Below are positions 9,108 to 17,222 of a stretch of DNA of 64,000 nucleotides, in pieces. Within the stretch, counting starts at the first letter, position 1; each line of letters opens with the position of its first letter. Below the pieces are notes generated by a model, which saw only the letters and a program-made list of their open reading frames with translations, searched no databases and was not told the DNA's origin. The DNA is from DATFDN01 sp963830565 (lineage in GTDB: Bacteria; Pseudomonadota; Alphaproteobacteria; Acetobacterales; Acetobacteraceae). The stretch spans positions 186,001 to 250,000 of the forward strand of contig CAWHMO010000003.1 in assembly GCA_963830565.1 (NCBI GenBank). Direction: 5' to 3'. Both the position numbers and the translations under genes were made by a program.

Positions 9108-10148
9108 CTAATACGCCTGGCCCGCCTTTACCCGCTCCATAAACCCGGACAGCGTCTGCGGCGTTACGAGCTCGACCGGCACGTTCACGGTCTTCGTCGC
9201 CGGATCGGTGAATTTCGGCGCTTCGCCGTTTAAGTAGCTCCACGCCATATCGACCGCGACGACGCCCTGCCGATACGGGTTTTGCGCGACATCGGCCGCA
9301 AGCTTGCCTTCCTGCATCAGCTTCAAGGCAATCGGGTCCCCGTTGAAGCCGATGAGCACGGGGTTGGTCAGGGGATTGCGTCCGCCTGCCTGCTCGATCG
9401 CCTGTCCGGCGCCGGCGGCCATCGAGTCATTCTCGCAATAAATTGCGGCAACCTTGGGATTGGCCGCGAGGATTGCCTGAGCCGCCTTGAAGCCGCCTTC
9501 GAGTGTCTGGTGGCCGGAGATGTTCGCACCCACCTTGAGCTTCGCGTTCTTGGCCACGGTCTGGGCGAAGCCGTCTGTGCGCGGGCCGTTCACCGACGTT
9601 GTCGGGTTCAGCGAGATGATGGCGACCTCTTGCACGCCCTGCCGGTCGGCCAGCGCCTTCTCCGCAAACTGGGCGGCAAGCTCCCCGCCATGGTAGTTAT
9701 CCGAGAGCACGAATCCGTCATAGCTACCGGCCGCGCCAACATCGCCGACGATGACCGGGATCTTGGCTCTGTGCGCAGCCGCCTCCGTGGCCACGAGCGC
9801 ACTGGGCTCATGCGGCGAGATAATGAGCGCGCTAATTCCGTCGTTGATCAGCGCCAAGCTGCCCGACACCTGCTTCTGGGCGGACGCCTGGCTGTCCTGC
9901 GTCAGCAGCTTGGTGAAGCCGAATTTCTTCATCTCGTCTTCAATGCCATGGATATAACCCTGCCAGTACGGGTCCTGCGCCGACTGGATGCTGTATCCGA
10001 TGGTCAGCGGCGACTTCTTGACGAACTGGCCGGCGTTCTCGCTGCGGCTCTCGCCTGCCGAAAACGCCAGGGCCGCCGCCAGAACAACTGCTATGGTCGC
10101 CGCCTGGACAACCGTCGCGCGAGGCTCGCTGCATCGCACCTGCTTCAT
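9108..10148 (-). CDS. sugar ABC transporter periplasmic substrate-binding protein (RbsB-like)
   Basis: A 346-residue periplasmic-binding-protein type 1 (peripBP_4-like) with an N-terminal export signal (hydrophobic stretch VVLAAALAFSAG, residues 21-32). It starts its mature fold with LTIGYSIQSAQDPYWQGYI, and AIYCENDSMAAGAGQAIEQA and VLIGFNGDP are typical of ribose/galactose-type binders. The specific ligand cannot be read. ATG 10148 has the strong ribosome-binding site GGAGGGGA. It is the first gene of the ABC operon, which also contains the ATPase and two permeases; a Gfo/Idh dehydrogenase gene lies upstream on the same strand. Confidence 0.9.
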   Translation of the reverse strand: MKQVRCSEPRATVVQAATIAVVLAAALAFSAGESRSENAGQFVKKSPLTIGYSIQSAQDPYWQGYIHGIEDEMKKFGFTKLLTQDSQASAQKQVSGSLALINDGISALIISPHEPSALVATEAAAHRAKIPVIVGDVGAAGSYDGFVLSDNYHGGELAAQFAEKALADRQGVQEVAIISLNPTTSVNGPRTDGFAQTVAKNAKLKVGANISGHQTLEGGFKAAQAILAANPKVAAIYCENDSMAAGAGQAIEQAGGRNPLTNPVLIGFNGDPIALKLMQEGKLAADVAQNPYRQGVVAVDMAWSYLNGEAPKFTDPATKTVNVPVELVTPQTLSGFMERVKAGQAY

Positions 10149-10365
10149 GAAATCTCCCCTCCTATGCCGACATTCTGTCGATCGGTATTTGTCGCCAGCT
10201 TATTGTTAGGCGTCTGGTCGCGCTTTGGATGACCTTCGGTGACCGCCCGGCAGCGCACGATAAATGCGTGCGCATTGGGTCACAAGAGTTCTCGTGGCAA
10301 GCTTGGTCCGCGGAAGCTTGACCTTCAGGCGCGCCGAGCAGCCGAGGCCACGGCGCAACCGCATT
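10149..10365 (-). promoter_or_regulatory. leader region of the ABC operon with three inverted repeats
   Basis: This 217-base gap precedes the binding-protein gene. It holds three small perfect inverted repeats: CGACA-ttc-TGTCG (10168-10180, just upstream of the ribosome-binding site), ATGCG-tg-CGCAT (10264-10275), and CAAGCTT...AAGCTTG (10298-10320). These could be operator half-sites for a LacI- or ROK-type regulator, or a terminator for the dehydrogenase gene. I see no convincing -35/-10 pair, and no regulator gene is adjacent. Confidence 0.35.
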
Positions 10366-11532
10366 CTAGCCTCTGACCGTCACCCATGCCCGTTCCGCGT
10401 GCGACCGCTGGCACGCATCCACCACGCGCTGCACTCGGTAGCCGAAGCCGAAATCAGGGTAGGCTGGCCTGTCCCCGGCGACGGCCTCGATCATCTCGCG
10501 TGCTTCCATCGCCTTGTAGTCGTTGTAGCCGAGCCCCAGGCCAGAGACCGGAAGCAGCGCCGCGTAGCGTGGATCAGTCGGCCCCATGCGCATCCGGGTA
10601 AAGCCGCGCTCCTCAAGCGGCCCCTCCTCGCGATACAGATCGAGATCGTTGATGCGCTCGTAATCGTAACGGAGCGTCCCTTTCGATCCGACGATCTCAT
10701 ATCCGATGTCGAAACATATCCCCGTGGAGATGCGGCTCATTTCCATATGTCCCATTCCGCCGCCCTGGAACCGGAATAGCACCGTGGCGATATCGTCGGT
10801 CGTGTTCGGGATGCGGCGCGTCGCATCGCCCTGCGCGCCCAAGCGGAAGCCGCCTGCGGCCAGCGGTGCCGCATGATCAGGCACCACGATTTGCAGTGCG
10901 CACAACACTTCCTCGATCTCTCGGCCGACAAGATGATAGAAATAGCTCAGGCAATGCGCGCCGATGTCGCCGATCACGCCGCTGCCGGCACGGGCGATGT
11001 CGTTGCGCCATGTATGTTGCAGGTTGCGGTCGGCCATGAAATCCGAGTTGAACGTGAGCTTGGCGTAAATGAGGTCGCCAAGGTCCCCGCGCGCGATCGC
11101 GGCCCGGCCAAGCTTATGCACCGGATTCTGGATGTAGTTGAAGCCGACCAAGGTGATGACTCCTCGACGCTGCGCCGCCTCCGCCATCTGGCGCGCGAGA
11201 TCGACCGTGTTGGCAAGCGGCTTCTCGCAATAGACATGCTTGCCGGCCTCGAGCGCGGCCATCGCCATATCGAAATGCATATCATTGGGCGTGCAGATAT
11301 CGATAATGTCGATGGACGGGTCCTCGACGATCTGCCGCCAATCGGCAACGGCACCCGCGACGCCAAACTCGTGCGCCGCCCGCTCGGCCATCTCAAGGTT
11401 CAGGTCGGCAATCGACGCGAGCACAGGCATTGCCGGCTCTGGTCCAAACGCACTGAAAGCTGTCCGGTAGGACATCGCATGCACCTTGCCCATCCAGCCC
11501 GCGCCGACGATCCCGATTCGCAACTCGCGCAT
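10366..11532 (-). CDS. Gfo/Idh/MocA family oxidoreductase
   Basis: A 388-residue NAD(P)-dependent sugar or polyol dehydrogenase. The N-terminal Rossmann motif IGIVGAGWMG is followed by the family lysine in YCEKPLANT and by a C-terminal beta-sheet domain beginning near GFNYIQNPVHKLG. The catalytic histidine region is GDIGAHCLSYFYHLVG. It lies directly upstream of the sugar ABC operon on the same strand, so it may oxidise the imported sugar. ATG 11532 is preceded by GGGGAG; the open frame extends upstream without homology. Confidence 0.88.
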   Translation of the reverse strand: MRELRIGIVGAGWMGKVHAMSYRTAFSAFGPEPAMPVLASIADLNLEMAERAAHEFGVAGAVADWRQIVEDPSIDIIDICTPNDMHFDMAMAALEAGKHVYCEKPLANTVDLARQMAEAAQRRGVITLVGFNYIQNPVHKLGRAAIARGDLGDLIYAKLTFNSDFMADRNLQHTWRNDIARAGSGVIGDIGAHCLSYFYHLVGREIEEVLCALQIVVPDHAAPLAAGGFRLGAQGDATRRIPNTTDDIATVLFRFQGGGMGHMEMSRISTGICFDIGYEIVGSKGTLRYDYERINDLDLYREEGPLEERGFTRMRMGPTDPRYAALLPVSGLGLGYNDYKAMEAREMIEAVAGDRPAYPDFGFGYRVQRVVDACQRSHAERAWVTVRG

Positions 11533-11914
11533 GATGCGGTCTCCCCTCTGGATGGCGACATTGGGACACAGGTTGCTCACGCATCCAAGCGTATCCGGTC
11601 TCAGCGCAGCAGCAAGACGACGTTCGCTCCGGATCGGGGGCACTCAATAGCCCGCGCTCCATGCCACGCGGCGGTTGCGCCATGCCCCGCCGGCAGGCGA
11701 TCGTGCCGAGCTTGAGGCCGTGGCACGCGCGAAGGCAACCCGTCGTCGGTTATGACCTTGCGGATCACCCCAGCAGGTACAATGCCCCGCCAGCGTGCAG
11801 CCCGCGCCTCCATCACCTTCTCTCCGCTGCGGCTGGCCCGGTTCCCCCAATCGTGATGCCCGCCCCCGCGGAACACGCCTACGCTATGATCAGAGGAACC
11901 CGAGGGAGGGGCGA
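11533..11914. other. intergenic region without a recognised gene
   Basis: Some 380 bases separate two divergent genes. Open frames on both strands show no protein family I recognise and no usable start with a ribosome-binding site, apart from the GAGGGAGGGG that serves the gene at 11915. It may hold promoters for both neighbours. Confidence 0.4.
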
Positions 11915-13066
11915 ATGCTGACCCGAAGGGGCCTGTGCCGCGGGACGGCGCTGAGTGCTGTTCTGGGCGCAGCACCGCCGCTCATTTCCCCAGCACGCAC
12001 GGCGGGCGTCGAGCAGCCGGAGCTGATCGAGGTCGCGCGATCGCCACGCTTCATCTGGAACGCTGTCGCGCTCACGAAGGTGGGGCGCACGTTCGTCGGC
12101 ATGCCGCGCTGGCCAGGGTTCGAGGGTACGCCCTCGGTCGCCGAGGTAATGCCGGACGGCTCGCTGTCGCCCTACCCGGGCGGCAACTGGAACGGCTGGT
12201 CGCCGGGCGCTCCGGTTGAGGACGCTTTCGTTTCGGTCAACACGATCCACATCTTCGACGACGACACACTGTGGGTCGTCGACCAGGGCGCGCCCGGCTT
12301 TGGCGACGTACTGCCGGGGGCGCAGAAGGTGGTGCAGCTTGATACCCGGTCGAACAAGGTGGCGCGGGTATTTCGCTTCGACGCCGAGGTGCTGCCGCCG
12401 GGTGCCGGGCTGAACGATTTGCGTATCCGTCACCAGACCGCCTACTTCACTGATTCTGGTCTTGGCGGCATCGTGGTCCTCGATCTTGTCAGCGGCCGCG
12501 CGCGACGCTGTCTGTCGGAGACGCGCTTTACCCGTGCCGACCCGAAGCGGCCGCCGATCGGCGAGGATGGCGTGATCCTGCGCACGCCCACCGGTCAGGT
12601 GCCGCAGGTGCATTCCGACCCGATCGAGCTGAGCCCAGACGGTGAGTGGCTATATTTCCAGCCGCTGTCCGGGCCGTTGTGGCGGGTGCCGACCCGGCAC
12701 CTGAAGGATGCCTCGATGTCGGAGACTCAGCTCGCCGGCCACGTGGAATACGTGTTCGACACCCCGTCGCTGGTGGGCACGGCGATGGACGACCGAGGGA
12801 ACATCTTCCTCGCCGAGTTGGGGCGGCCGCGCATCACCGTGCTGACGCCTGATGGCTGGACCCGTACCCTGATCGAGGACGACCGGTTGTGGGGGCCGGA
12901 TGCGCTGTTCATCGACTGCGAGCGATACCTGTACGTGCCGACGCCGCAGCTCTCGCGTATGGCGTTCTTCCAGGGGCCGGGTGGGCAGTCGAAGCAGCAG
13001 ATGCCGTTCCGGGTCTACAAGCTGAAGCTGCCGGACTGGGCGGGTGGCCGCATCTCCAGCGGCTGA
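11915..13066 (+). CDS. major royal jelly protein/Yellow-type or SMP-30-like beta-propeller protein
   Basis: A 383-residue exported protein. The N-end TRRGLCRGTALSAVLG is a twin-arginine-like signal, with two arginines and then a hydrophobic stretch. The body matches the bacterial major royal jelly/Yellow type: repeated blade motifs such as LTKVGRTFVGMPRW, DTLWVVDQGAPGFG, GLNDLRIRHQTAYFTDSGLG and GTAMDDRGNIFLAE. Proteins of this type bind small ligands or act as lactonases; the role here is unknown. ATG 11915 has an excellent ribosome-binding site, GAGGGAGGGG. It is divergent from the Gfo/Idh gene, which fits sugar-lactone handling, but that is inference. Confidence 0.75.
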   Translation: MLTRRGLCRGTALSAVLGAAPPLISPARTAGVEQPELIEVARSPRFIWNAVALTKVGRTFVGMPRWPGFEGTPSVAEVMPDGSLSPYPGGNWNGWSPGAPVEDAFVSVNTIHIFDDDTLWVVDQGAPGFGDVLPGAQKVVQLDTRSNKVARVFRFDAEVLPPGAGLNDLRIRHQTAYFTDSGLGGIVVLDLVSGRARRCLSETRFTRADPKRPPIGEDGVILRTPTGQVPQVHSDPIELSPDGEWLYFQPLSGPLWRVPTRHLKDASMSETQLAGHVEYVFDTPSLVGTAMDDRGNIFLAELGRPRITVLTPDGWTRTLIEDDRLWGPDALFIDCERYLYVPTPQLSRMAFFQGPGGQSKQQMPFRVYKLKLPDWAGGRISSG

Positions 13067-13121
13067 GCATGCGATTCCGGAATATTCCGTAAACCCACAC
13101 CACACTAGTTTTGTTCGGGAG

Positions 13122-13197
13122 TGGCGTCCCGTACGGGATTCGAACCCGTGTTACCAACGTGAAAGGCTGGTGTCCTAGGCCTCTAGACGAACGGGAC
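13122..13197 (-). tRNA. tRNA-Glu (anticodon TTC)
   Basis: The complement folds as a tRNA with acceptor GTCCCGT/ACGGGAC, anticodon loop CTTTCAC with anticodon TTC, T-arm GGTTCGAATCC and an encoded CCA end at 13122-13124. It is 76 bases with CCA and lies 6 bases from the next tRNA. Confidence 0.95.
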
Positions 13198-13203
13198 GGA
13201 AGA

Positions 13204-13279
13204 TGGTGCCCAGGGGCGGAATCGAACCACCGACACTGCGATTTTCAGTCGCATGCTCTACCAACTGAGCTACCTGGGC
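13204..13279 (-). tRNA. tRNA-Phe (anticodon GAA)
   Basis: The complement reads GCCCAGGTAGCTCAGTTGG at its 5' end, with anticodon loop ACTGAAAATC (GAA), T-arm GGTTCGATTCC and an encoded CCA end at 13204-13206. It is 76 bases long. It is probably co-transcribed with tRNA-Glu, which lies downstream on the same strand. Confidence 0.96.
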
Positions 13280-13326
13280 ACCGGCCGCGTCGGCGCGGCA
13301 GGCATTAGCCCATGGCCGGGGCGGGA

Positions 13327-14703
13327 TCAAGCGCCGCCGCGCTCTGCCCGCAGCTTCGCCCAGTGCTCGATCCGGCGGGCCAGCTCGCGTTCGAAACCGC
13401 GCTCGCGCGGGCGATAGAGCTCCCGACGCCCCATCCCCTCGGGGAAGTAGTCCTGACCGGAGAACGCGTCCGCCGCTTCGTGGTCATAGGCATAGCCGCG
13501 GCCGTAGCCGAGCTCCTTCATCAGCCGCGTGGGCGCGTTCAGGATGTGCGCGGGCGGGGTCAGGCTGCCGGTGGCGCGCGCCGTCTTGCGCGCTTCGCTC
13601 AGCGCGACATAGCCCGCGTTCGACTTGGGCGCGGTGCCGAGATAGAGCACGGCCTGCGCGATGGCCAGATCGCCCTCCGGGCTGCCCAGGCGCTCGTACG
13701 CCTCCCAGGCGGCCAGCGCCTGGCCTAGCGCGGCGGGATCGGCGAGACCCACATCCTCGACCGCGAACCGCACCAGGCGGCGGGCGATGTAGCGGGGATC
13801 CTCCCCGCCCTCCAGCATCCGCGCGAACCAGTAGAGCGCCGCATCCGGGTCCGAGCCGCGCAGCGATTTGTGCAAAGCGGAGATCAGATTGTAGTGCTCC
13901 TCGCGGTCCGTGTCGTAGAGCGCGGCGCGGCGGGCTAGCAGAGCGGCGAGGCCGGCCGGGTCCAACGGCGCTGTATCCGGCGGCAGCGCGGCGAGCTGCT
14001 CGGCCAGGTTGAGGAGATAGCGGCCGTCGCCGTCGGCCATCGCGCGCAGCGCCACAGCCGCTTCCTGCGTCAGCGGCAAGGTGCGTCCTAGGGCGGCTTC
14101 GGCGCGGGCAAGCAGCGCCTGCAGGGCGGCATCGTCGAGCCTGCGTAGCACCATCACCTGGCAGCGCGACAGCAGGGCGCCGTTGAGCGCGAAGGAAGGG
14201 TTCTCGGTCGTGGCACCGACCAGGACCACGGTCCCGTCCTCCACGACGGGCAGGAATCCGTCCTGCTGGGCGCGGTTGAAGCGATGGATTTCGTCGACGA
14301 ACAACAGCGTCCCCTGCCCCGCCGCGCGGCGGCGCGTCGCCTCCTCGAAGGCCCGCTTCAGGTCGGCAACACCTGAGAACACGGCGGAGAGCTGCACGAA
14401 GGCAAGCTTGGCCTCAGTGGCGAGCAGGCGGGCGATCGTGGTCTTGCCGGTCCCTGGCGGCCCCCAGAGGACCAGCGAGGCCAGCGAGCCACGCGCAAGC
14501 ATCCGCGTGAGCGTGCCGTCGGGGCCGAGAAGTTGGTCTTGGCCAACCACCTCGTCGAGGGATTGCGGACGCAGGCGGTCGGCGAGGGGGCGCGGCCCAG
14601 GCGCTGCCTCGGACGGGATCGCGGGGCCGAAAAGGTCGTCGGAGTTGCTGGGGGGGTTCCTGCGCACCGACCCAGAGTCAGGCATGCGCCGACAAAAGCG
14701 CAA
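13327..14703 (-). CDS. rarA: replication-associated recombination protein A (RarA/MgsA AAA ATPase)
   Basis: A 458-residue clamp-loader-like AAA+ ATPase acting at stalled forks. Visible motifs are PLADRLRPQSLDEVVGQDQL, Walker A GPPGTGKTT (residues 81-89), Walker B LLFVDEIHRF (133-142) and the sensor region GATTENPSF. The C-terminal oligomerisation half contains HYNLISALHKSLRGSDPDAA and AYDHEAADAFSGQDYFP, both diagnostic for RarA. ATG 14703 is the longest start; ATG 14685 is an equally possible one six codons in. It is a core gene next to two tRNAs, which argues that this part of the window is not mobile. Confidence 0.95.
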   Translation of the reverse strand: MRFCRRMPDSGSVRRNPPSNSDDLFGPAIPSEAAPGPRPLADRLRPQSLDEVVGQDQLLGPDGTLTRMLARGSLASLVLWGPPGTGKTTIARLLATEAKLAFVQLSAVFSGVADLKRAFEEATRRRAAGQGTLLFVDEIHRFNRAQQDGFLPVVEDGTVVLVGATTENPSFALNGALLSRCQVMVLRRLDDAALQALLARAEAALGRTLPLTQEAAVALRAMADGDGRYLLNLAEQLAALPPDTAPLDPAGLAALLARRAALYDTDREEHYNLISALHKSLRGSDPDAALYWFARMLEGGEDPRYIARRLVRFAVEDVGLADPAALGQALAAWEAYERLGSPEGDLAIAQAVLYLGTAPKSNAGYVALSEARKTARATGSLTPPAHILNAPTRLMKELGYGRGYAYDHEAADAFSGQDYFPEGMGRRELYRPRERGFERELARRIEHWAKLRAERGGA

Positions 14704-14772
14704 GCGGAGTCACGGCCCGATCATGCCCGCTCACACCTGTTGGGCCATGACCGAGCCGCTTCAATGCGGATT

Positions 14773-15189
14773 CTATGCGAAGTCAATCCAGACGGTATAT
14801 GGAACGGACTGCCCGCTGGCCGGGTGAACGATCCGGCCATGACCGATGGCGCATTCGGCTGGCGGGACATCCCAGGACCGCGCCACCGCCGCGATCGCCC
14901 ACGCATTGGCCTCCGCGCTGACCGCCGTAATCGAGGTGGCCGGCAGCGTCGTCGAGACGATCTCGCGCGCCGGACTCTCCGCGCCAAGCTCGGCGAGGCG
15001 CAAGGACGCCTCTCGTTCGGCTTCGATGACCAGCCAGGCAACCAGCCTGCCCGTGATCGGCCGGGCGGCTTCGCCCATGGCTGCCCCGGCCGATGCCGGA
15101 CTGGTCCACAAGACGCCGCCGAACGCGAATGCGCCGGCGGCGAGCGCGCCAGACTGCAGCACCGTCCGGCGGTTCAGGGAACTACTCAT
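14773..15189 (-). CDS. Tat-exported small protein with an IorB-like segment
   Basis: A 138-residue protein. Residues 7-33 form a twin-arginine signal (NRRTVLQSGALAAGAFAFGG) with cleavage expected after SPASA. The remainder has no complete domain, but residues from about 95 onward (ANAWAIAAVARSWDVPPAEC then GRIVHPASGQSVPY) resemble a short segment of the isoquinoline 1-oxidoreductase beta subunit, a protein of about 750 residues. It is either an independent mini-protein or the product of an internal deletion. It lies 16 bases downstream of manganese catalase on the same strand, so the two are probably co-transcribed. The function is unknown. Confidence 0.6.
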   Translation of the reverse strand: MSSSLNRRTVLQSGALAAGAFAFGGVLWTSPASAGAAMGEAARPITGRLVAWLVIEAEREASLRLAELGAESPAREIVSTTLPATSITAVSAEANAWAIAAVARSWDVPPAECAIGHGRIVHPASGQSVPYTVWIDFA

Positions 15190-15205
15190 TTCCGCTCCCT
15201 CCGGA

Positions 15206-16099
15206 TCAGCGTTGCCCGGAGCCCGAGCCGCCGGAATTCCGGTTCGTCTGCCCCTGCCCCGTCTTTTCGCCCATCAGTCCGGGATTCAACCCCCCCCGCC
15301 TCGGCCCCTGACCGATCATCGACTGTGTCGATTGCGGTGCGTTCGCGAGCTGCTCGCTCGCCAGCATCTCGTTCGACGCCGCGTTGTTGCCGCCATTTGC
15401 CTGGGTCAGGTGCTGCACCGGGTCGGCGACGTACTGGAATGCGGGCTCGCTGTTCCATGGTCCGCGCAGATCGGCCCCGGTGCCGGACGAGAGATTGAAG
15501 TACAGATTGACCGTCGGGCCCGGCTTGAGATCACCGAACAGCGGCTCGGTGGTCGCGTTCAGCGAAGCCAGCGCCTCCATGAACATCTGCTGGTGCGACA
15601 CCTCGCGCGTGGCCAGCACGTTGAGCGCCTTACGCGTGCCCTCGTCATCCGTGATCTTGAGCAGCGCCTCGTACGTGTTGAGCGCACCCGCCTCGGCGGC
15701 GACGTCCGCCCGCAGATCGCGCACCACGTGACCGCCCTCGTCGATGTAACGGCCATCCCAGAATGTGCCCTGTTCATCGACCAGATGCGGGCCGGGCCCG
15801 CGGATTGCGAAGAGCGTGCTGTTATAGGCCGCGTCCCGCACATTCGCCGACGCCCGGGTGGTGTGCTGCTCGATCAGCATCGCGATCACTTCTAGATGCG
15901 AGAACTCCTCGGTACCGATGTCCTGCAGCATGTCGCGGATGCCCGGAATCGTCGTGTGGAACGACTGCGTCCAGTATTGCAGCGCGGCACTGAGCTCGCC
16001 TGTGGCGCCCCCGAACTGCGCCAGCAGCTTCTGGCCGAATACCGGGTCCGGGTTCTTTACATCGACGTCCGTTATGAGAACGGATTTGTGGAGGAACAT
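15206..16099 (-). CDS. manganese catalase family protein
   Basis: A 297-residue non-haem catalase that dismutates hydrogen peroxide with a dinuclear manganese centre. The ferritin-like four-helix ligands are visible: Glu35 (GELSAALQYW), the EEFSHLE block at 64-70, Glu136 (AAEAGAL) and REVSHQQMF at 165-173. The C-terminal tail from about residue 255 is glutamine-, glycine- and asparagine-rich and likely disordered. ATG 16099 fits the family's MFLHKSVLITDV start. The Tat-exported mini-protein follows. The upstream gap to the cyclase fragment is only about 70 bases. Confidence 0.92.
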   Translation of the reverse strand: MFLHKSVLITDVDVKNPDPVFGQKLLAQFGGATGELSAALQYWTQSFHTTIPGIRDMLQDIGTEEFSHLEVIAMLIEQHTTRASANVRDAAYNSTLFAIRGPGPHLVDEQGTFWDGRYIDEGGHVVRDLRADVAAEAGALNTYEALLKITDDEGTRKALNVLATREVSHQQMFMEALASLNATTEPLFGDLKPGPTVNLYFNLSSGTGADLRGPWNSEPAFQYVADPVQHLTQANGGNNAASNEMLASEQLANAPQSTQSMIGQGPRRGGLNPGLMGEKTGQGQTNRNSGGSGSGQR

Positions 16100-16170
16100 G
16101 GCGCGATCTCCCCTGGCCGCACCATTCAGCGGCGCGGCGCGACGGCCGAACCACGGAGCGGGGAGCGCGG

Positions 16171-16590
16171 TTGCATCACTATAGATTAGAGTTTGCGCAT
16201 GATCGCCACCCCCGTCACCGGGCCTCCGATCTGCCCACCGAACGCCGGCAAGTCACGGTCCTGTTCTGTGACCTCGTGGGATCCAACGCGTTCGGCGTCG
16301 GCAGGGGCGAAGAGGGCGTCCTCGAGGTGTTCGCCGGATACCAGCGCGGTGTCGCGGAAATCGTCGCCCGCCTCGGAGGCTACGTCGCCAAGTATATGGG
16401 AGACGGCGTCCTCGCGTACTTCGGCTACCCGGAGGCGCACGAGGACGACGCCGAACGCGCGATGTGAGCGGGGACGCGCTGGTCAGCGCCGTCGAGCGCC
16501 TTACCGCGCCGGCGCAGGGCCTCCAGCTCCGCGTCGGGATCGCCACCGGGCTGGTCGTGGTCGGGTCGCTCATCGGGTCGAGCCCGACCT
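16171..16590 (+). pseudogene. class III adenylate/guanylate cyclase domain fragment
   Basis: The N-terminal half of a class III nucleotide cyclase catalytic domain: RRQVTVLFCDLVGS carries the first metal-binding aspartate and GGYVAKYMGDGVLAYFGYP the second. The frame stops at 16465-16467 right after DDAERAM. The next block, LQLRVGIATGLVVVG, continues in another frame, so one indel lies near 16465, and it ends in a second stop near 16588. The rest of the domain and the usual downstream AAA/TPR region are missing, being cut off by the ISNCY relic at 16646. It is non-functional as given. Confidence 0.75.
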
Positions 16591-16645
16591 AGGAGCGTAC
16601 CATCGTGGAACCGCATCAGCAAGGCGAGCAACACCCTGGTGTGGC

Positions 16646-16998
16646 TAGCTCGTGGTTTGTCCGGTGTTTGTAGCTCGTGAGGTGTCCGGTCATTCCGGCC
16701 TCCTGGATTGGGGGTTGGGATGGATCGGGCGCGCATTCACGAGGGGATACGGCGGATGCGTTTCGAGGATGTTCTCGGGCGATCGGAGCGGTCTGGTGGT
16801 CGCGGCGACGAAGCGCTCGGCCCACCGCAAGAAGCGGCCGCGGCGCCCGATGGCCGGGATGCTGCTGCATCAGAGCCTGCCCCCGGACTTGATCCGGGGG
16901 ATGCCTCGACGCACGCCTGGCTGCCGGGGGACGCCCGCACATACGACCTCGTGGTGACGCTCGATGATGCCACCAGCGCGCTCTACTCGGCCTGGGTG
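16646..16998 (+). mobile_element. ISNCY-type insertion sequence relic, copy 2
   Basis: It begins with the same tandem terminal motif as copy 1 (TAGCTCGT...TGTCCGG at 16646-16664 and 16671-16689). From ATG 16720 it encodes the transposase N-terminus RARIHEGIRRMRFEDVLGRS. It then jumps, through a deletion, to the segment VVAATKRSAHRKKRPRRPMA in another frame, and ends at LVVTLDDATSALYSAW near 16998, where an IS1182 relic begins. It is oriented opposite to copy 1. A 21-base palindrome interrupts it at 16880-16900. It is fully inactive. Confidence 0.75.
16880..16900. repeat. REP-like palindrome inserted in the ISNCY relic
   Basis: Perfect 8-base arms CCCCCGGA and TCCGGGGG flank the loop CTTGA. 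Copy 1 of the same transposase lacks about 27 bases at this place, between CATCAG and the GCCTCGACG block, so the palindrome is an insertion relative to copy 1. Confidence 0.7.
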
Positions 16999-17222
16999 GT
17001 GAGTGCGGCGATGTCAGCGGCCAGCTTGGCGCGCAGTTCCTTCGCACGGTCATGGCGCACCGAGCATATCTTCGAGGCCTTGGCGTCGAGCTTGGTCCAC
17101 CTCGATCGACACCGTGCCGACCCGCAGCAGGCCGGTCTCGCGTGCCAGCAGCAGAACCTGCAGGAACGCCGCCTCAAACGCCGCTTTGTTGGCGCGCCGG
17201 AAGACCGCGATCGTGTCTTGGA
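16983..17222 (-). pseudogene. IS1182-type transposase N-terminal fragment, frameshifted
   Basis: The complement encodes FRRANKAAFEAAFLQVLLLA and GLLRVGTVSI, then after a frame change TKLDAKASKICSVRHDRAKE and LRAKLAADIAAL, all typical of the N-terminal half of IS1182-family transposases. There is a frame shift at about 17100 and no catalytic core. It is squeezed between the ISNCY relic and the end of iolE; its first codons abut the iolE stop at 17223. Confidence 0.65.

Noticed and set aside
13122..13279. tRNA genes as an integration site for a genomic island
   Set aside because: No integrase gene, no repeated tRNA 3' end further along, and the neighbours are core genes.
4001..17000. A composite transposon defined by the two ISNCY copies
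   Set aside because: The bracket contains housekeeping genes (rarA, two tRNAs), both copies are dead and truncated, and no outer target duplication is visible.
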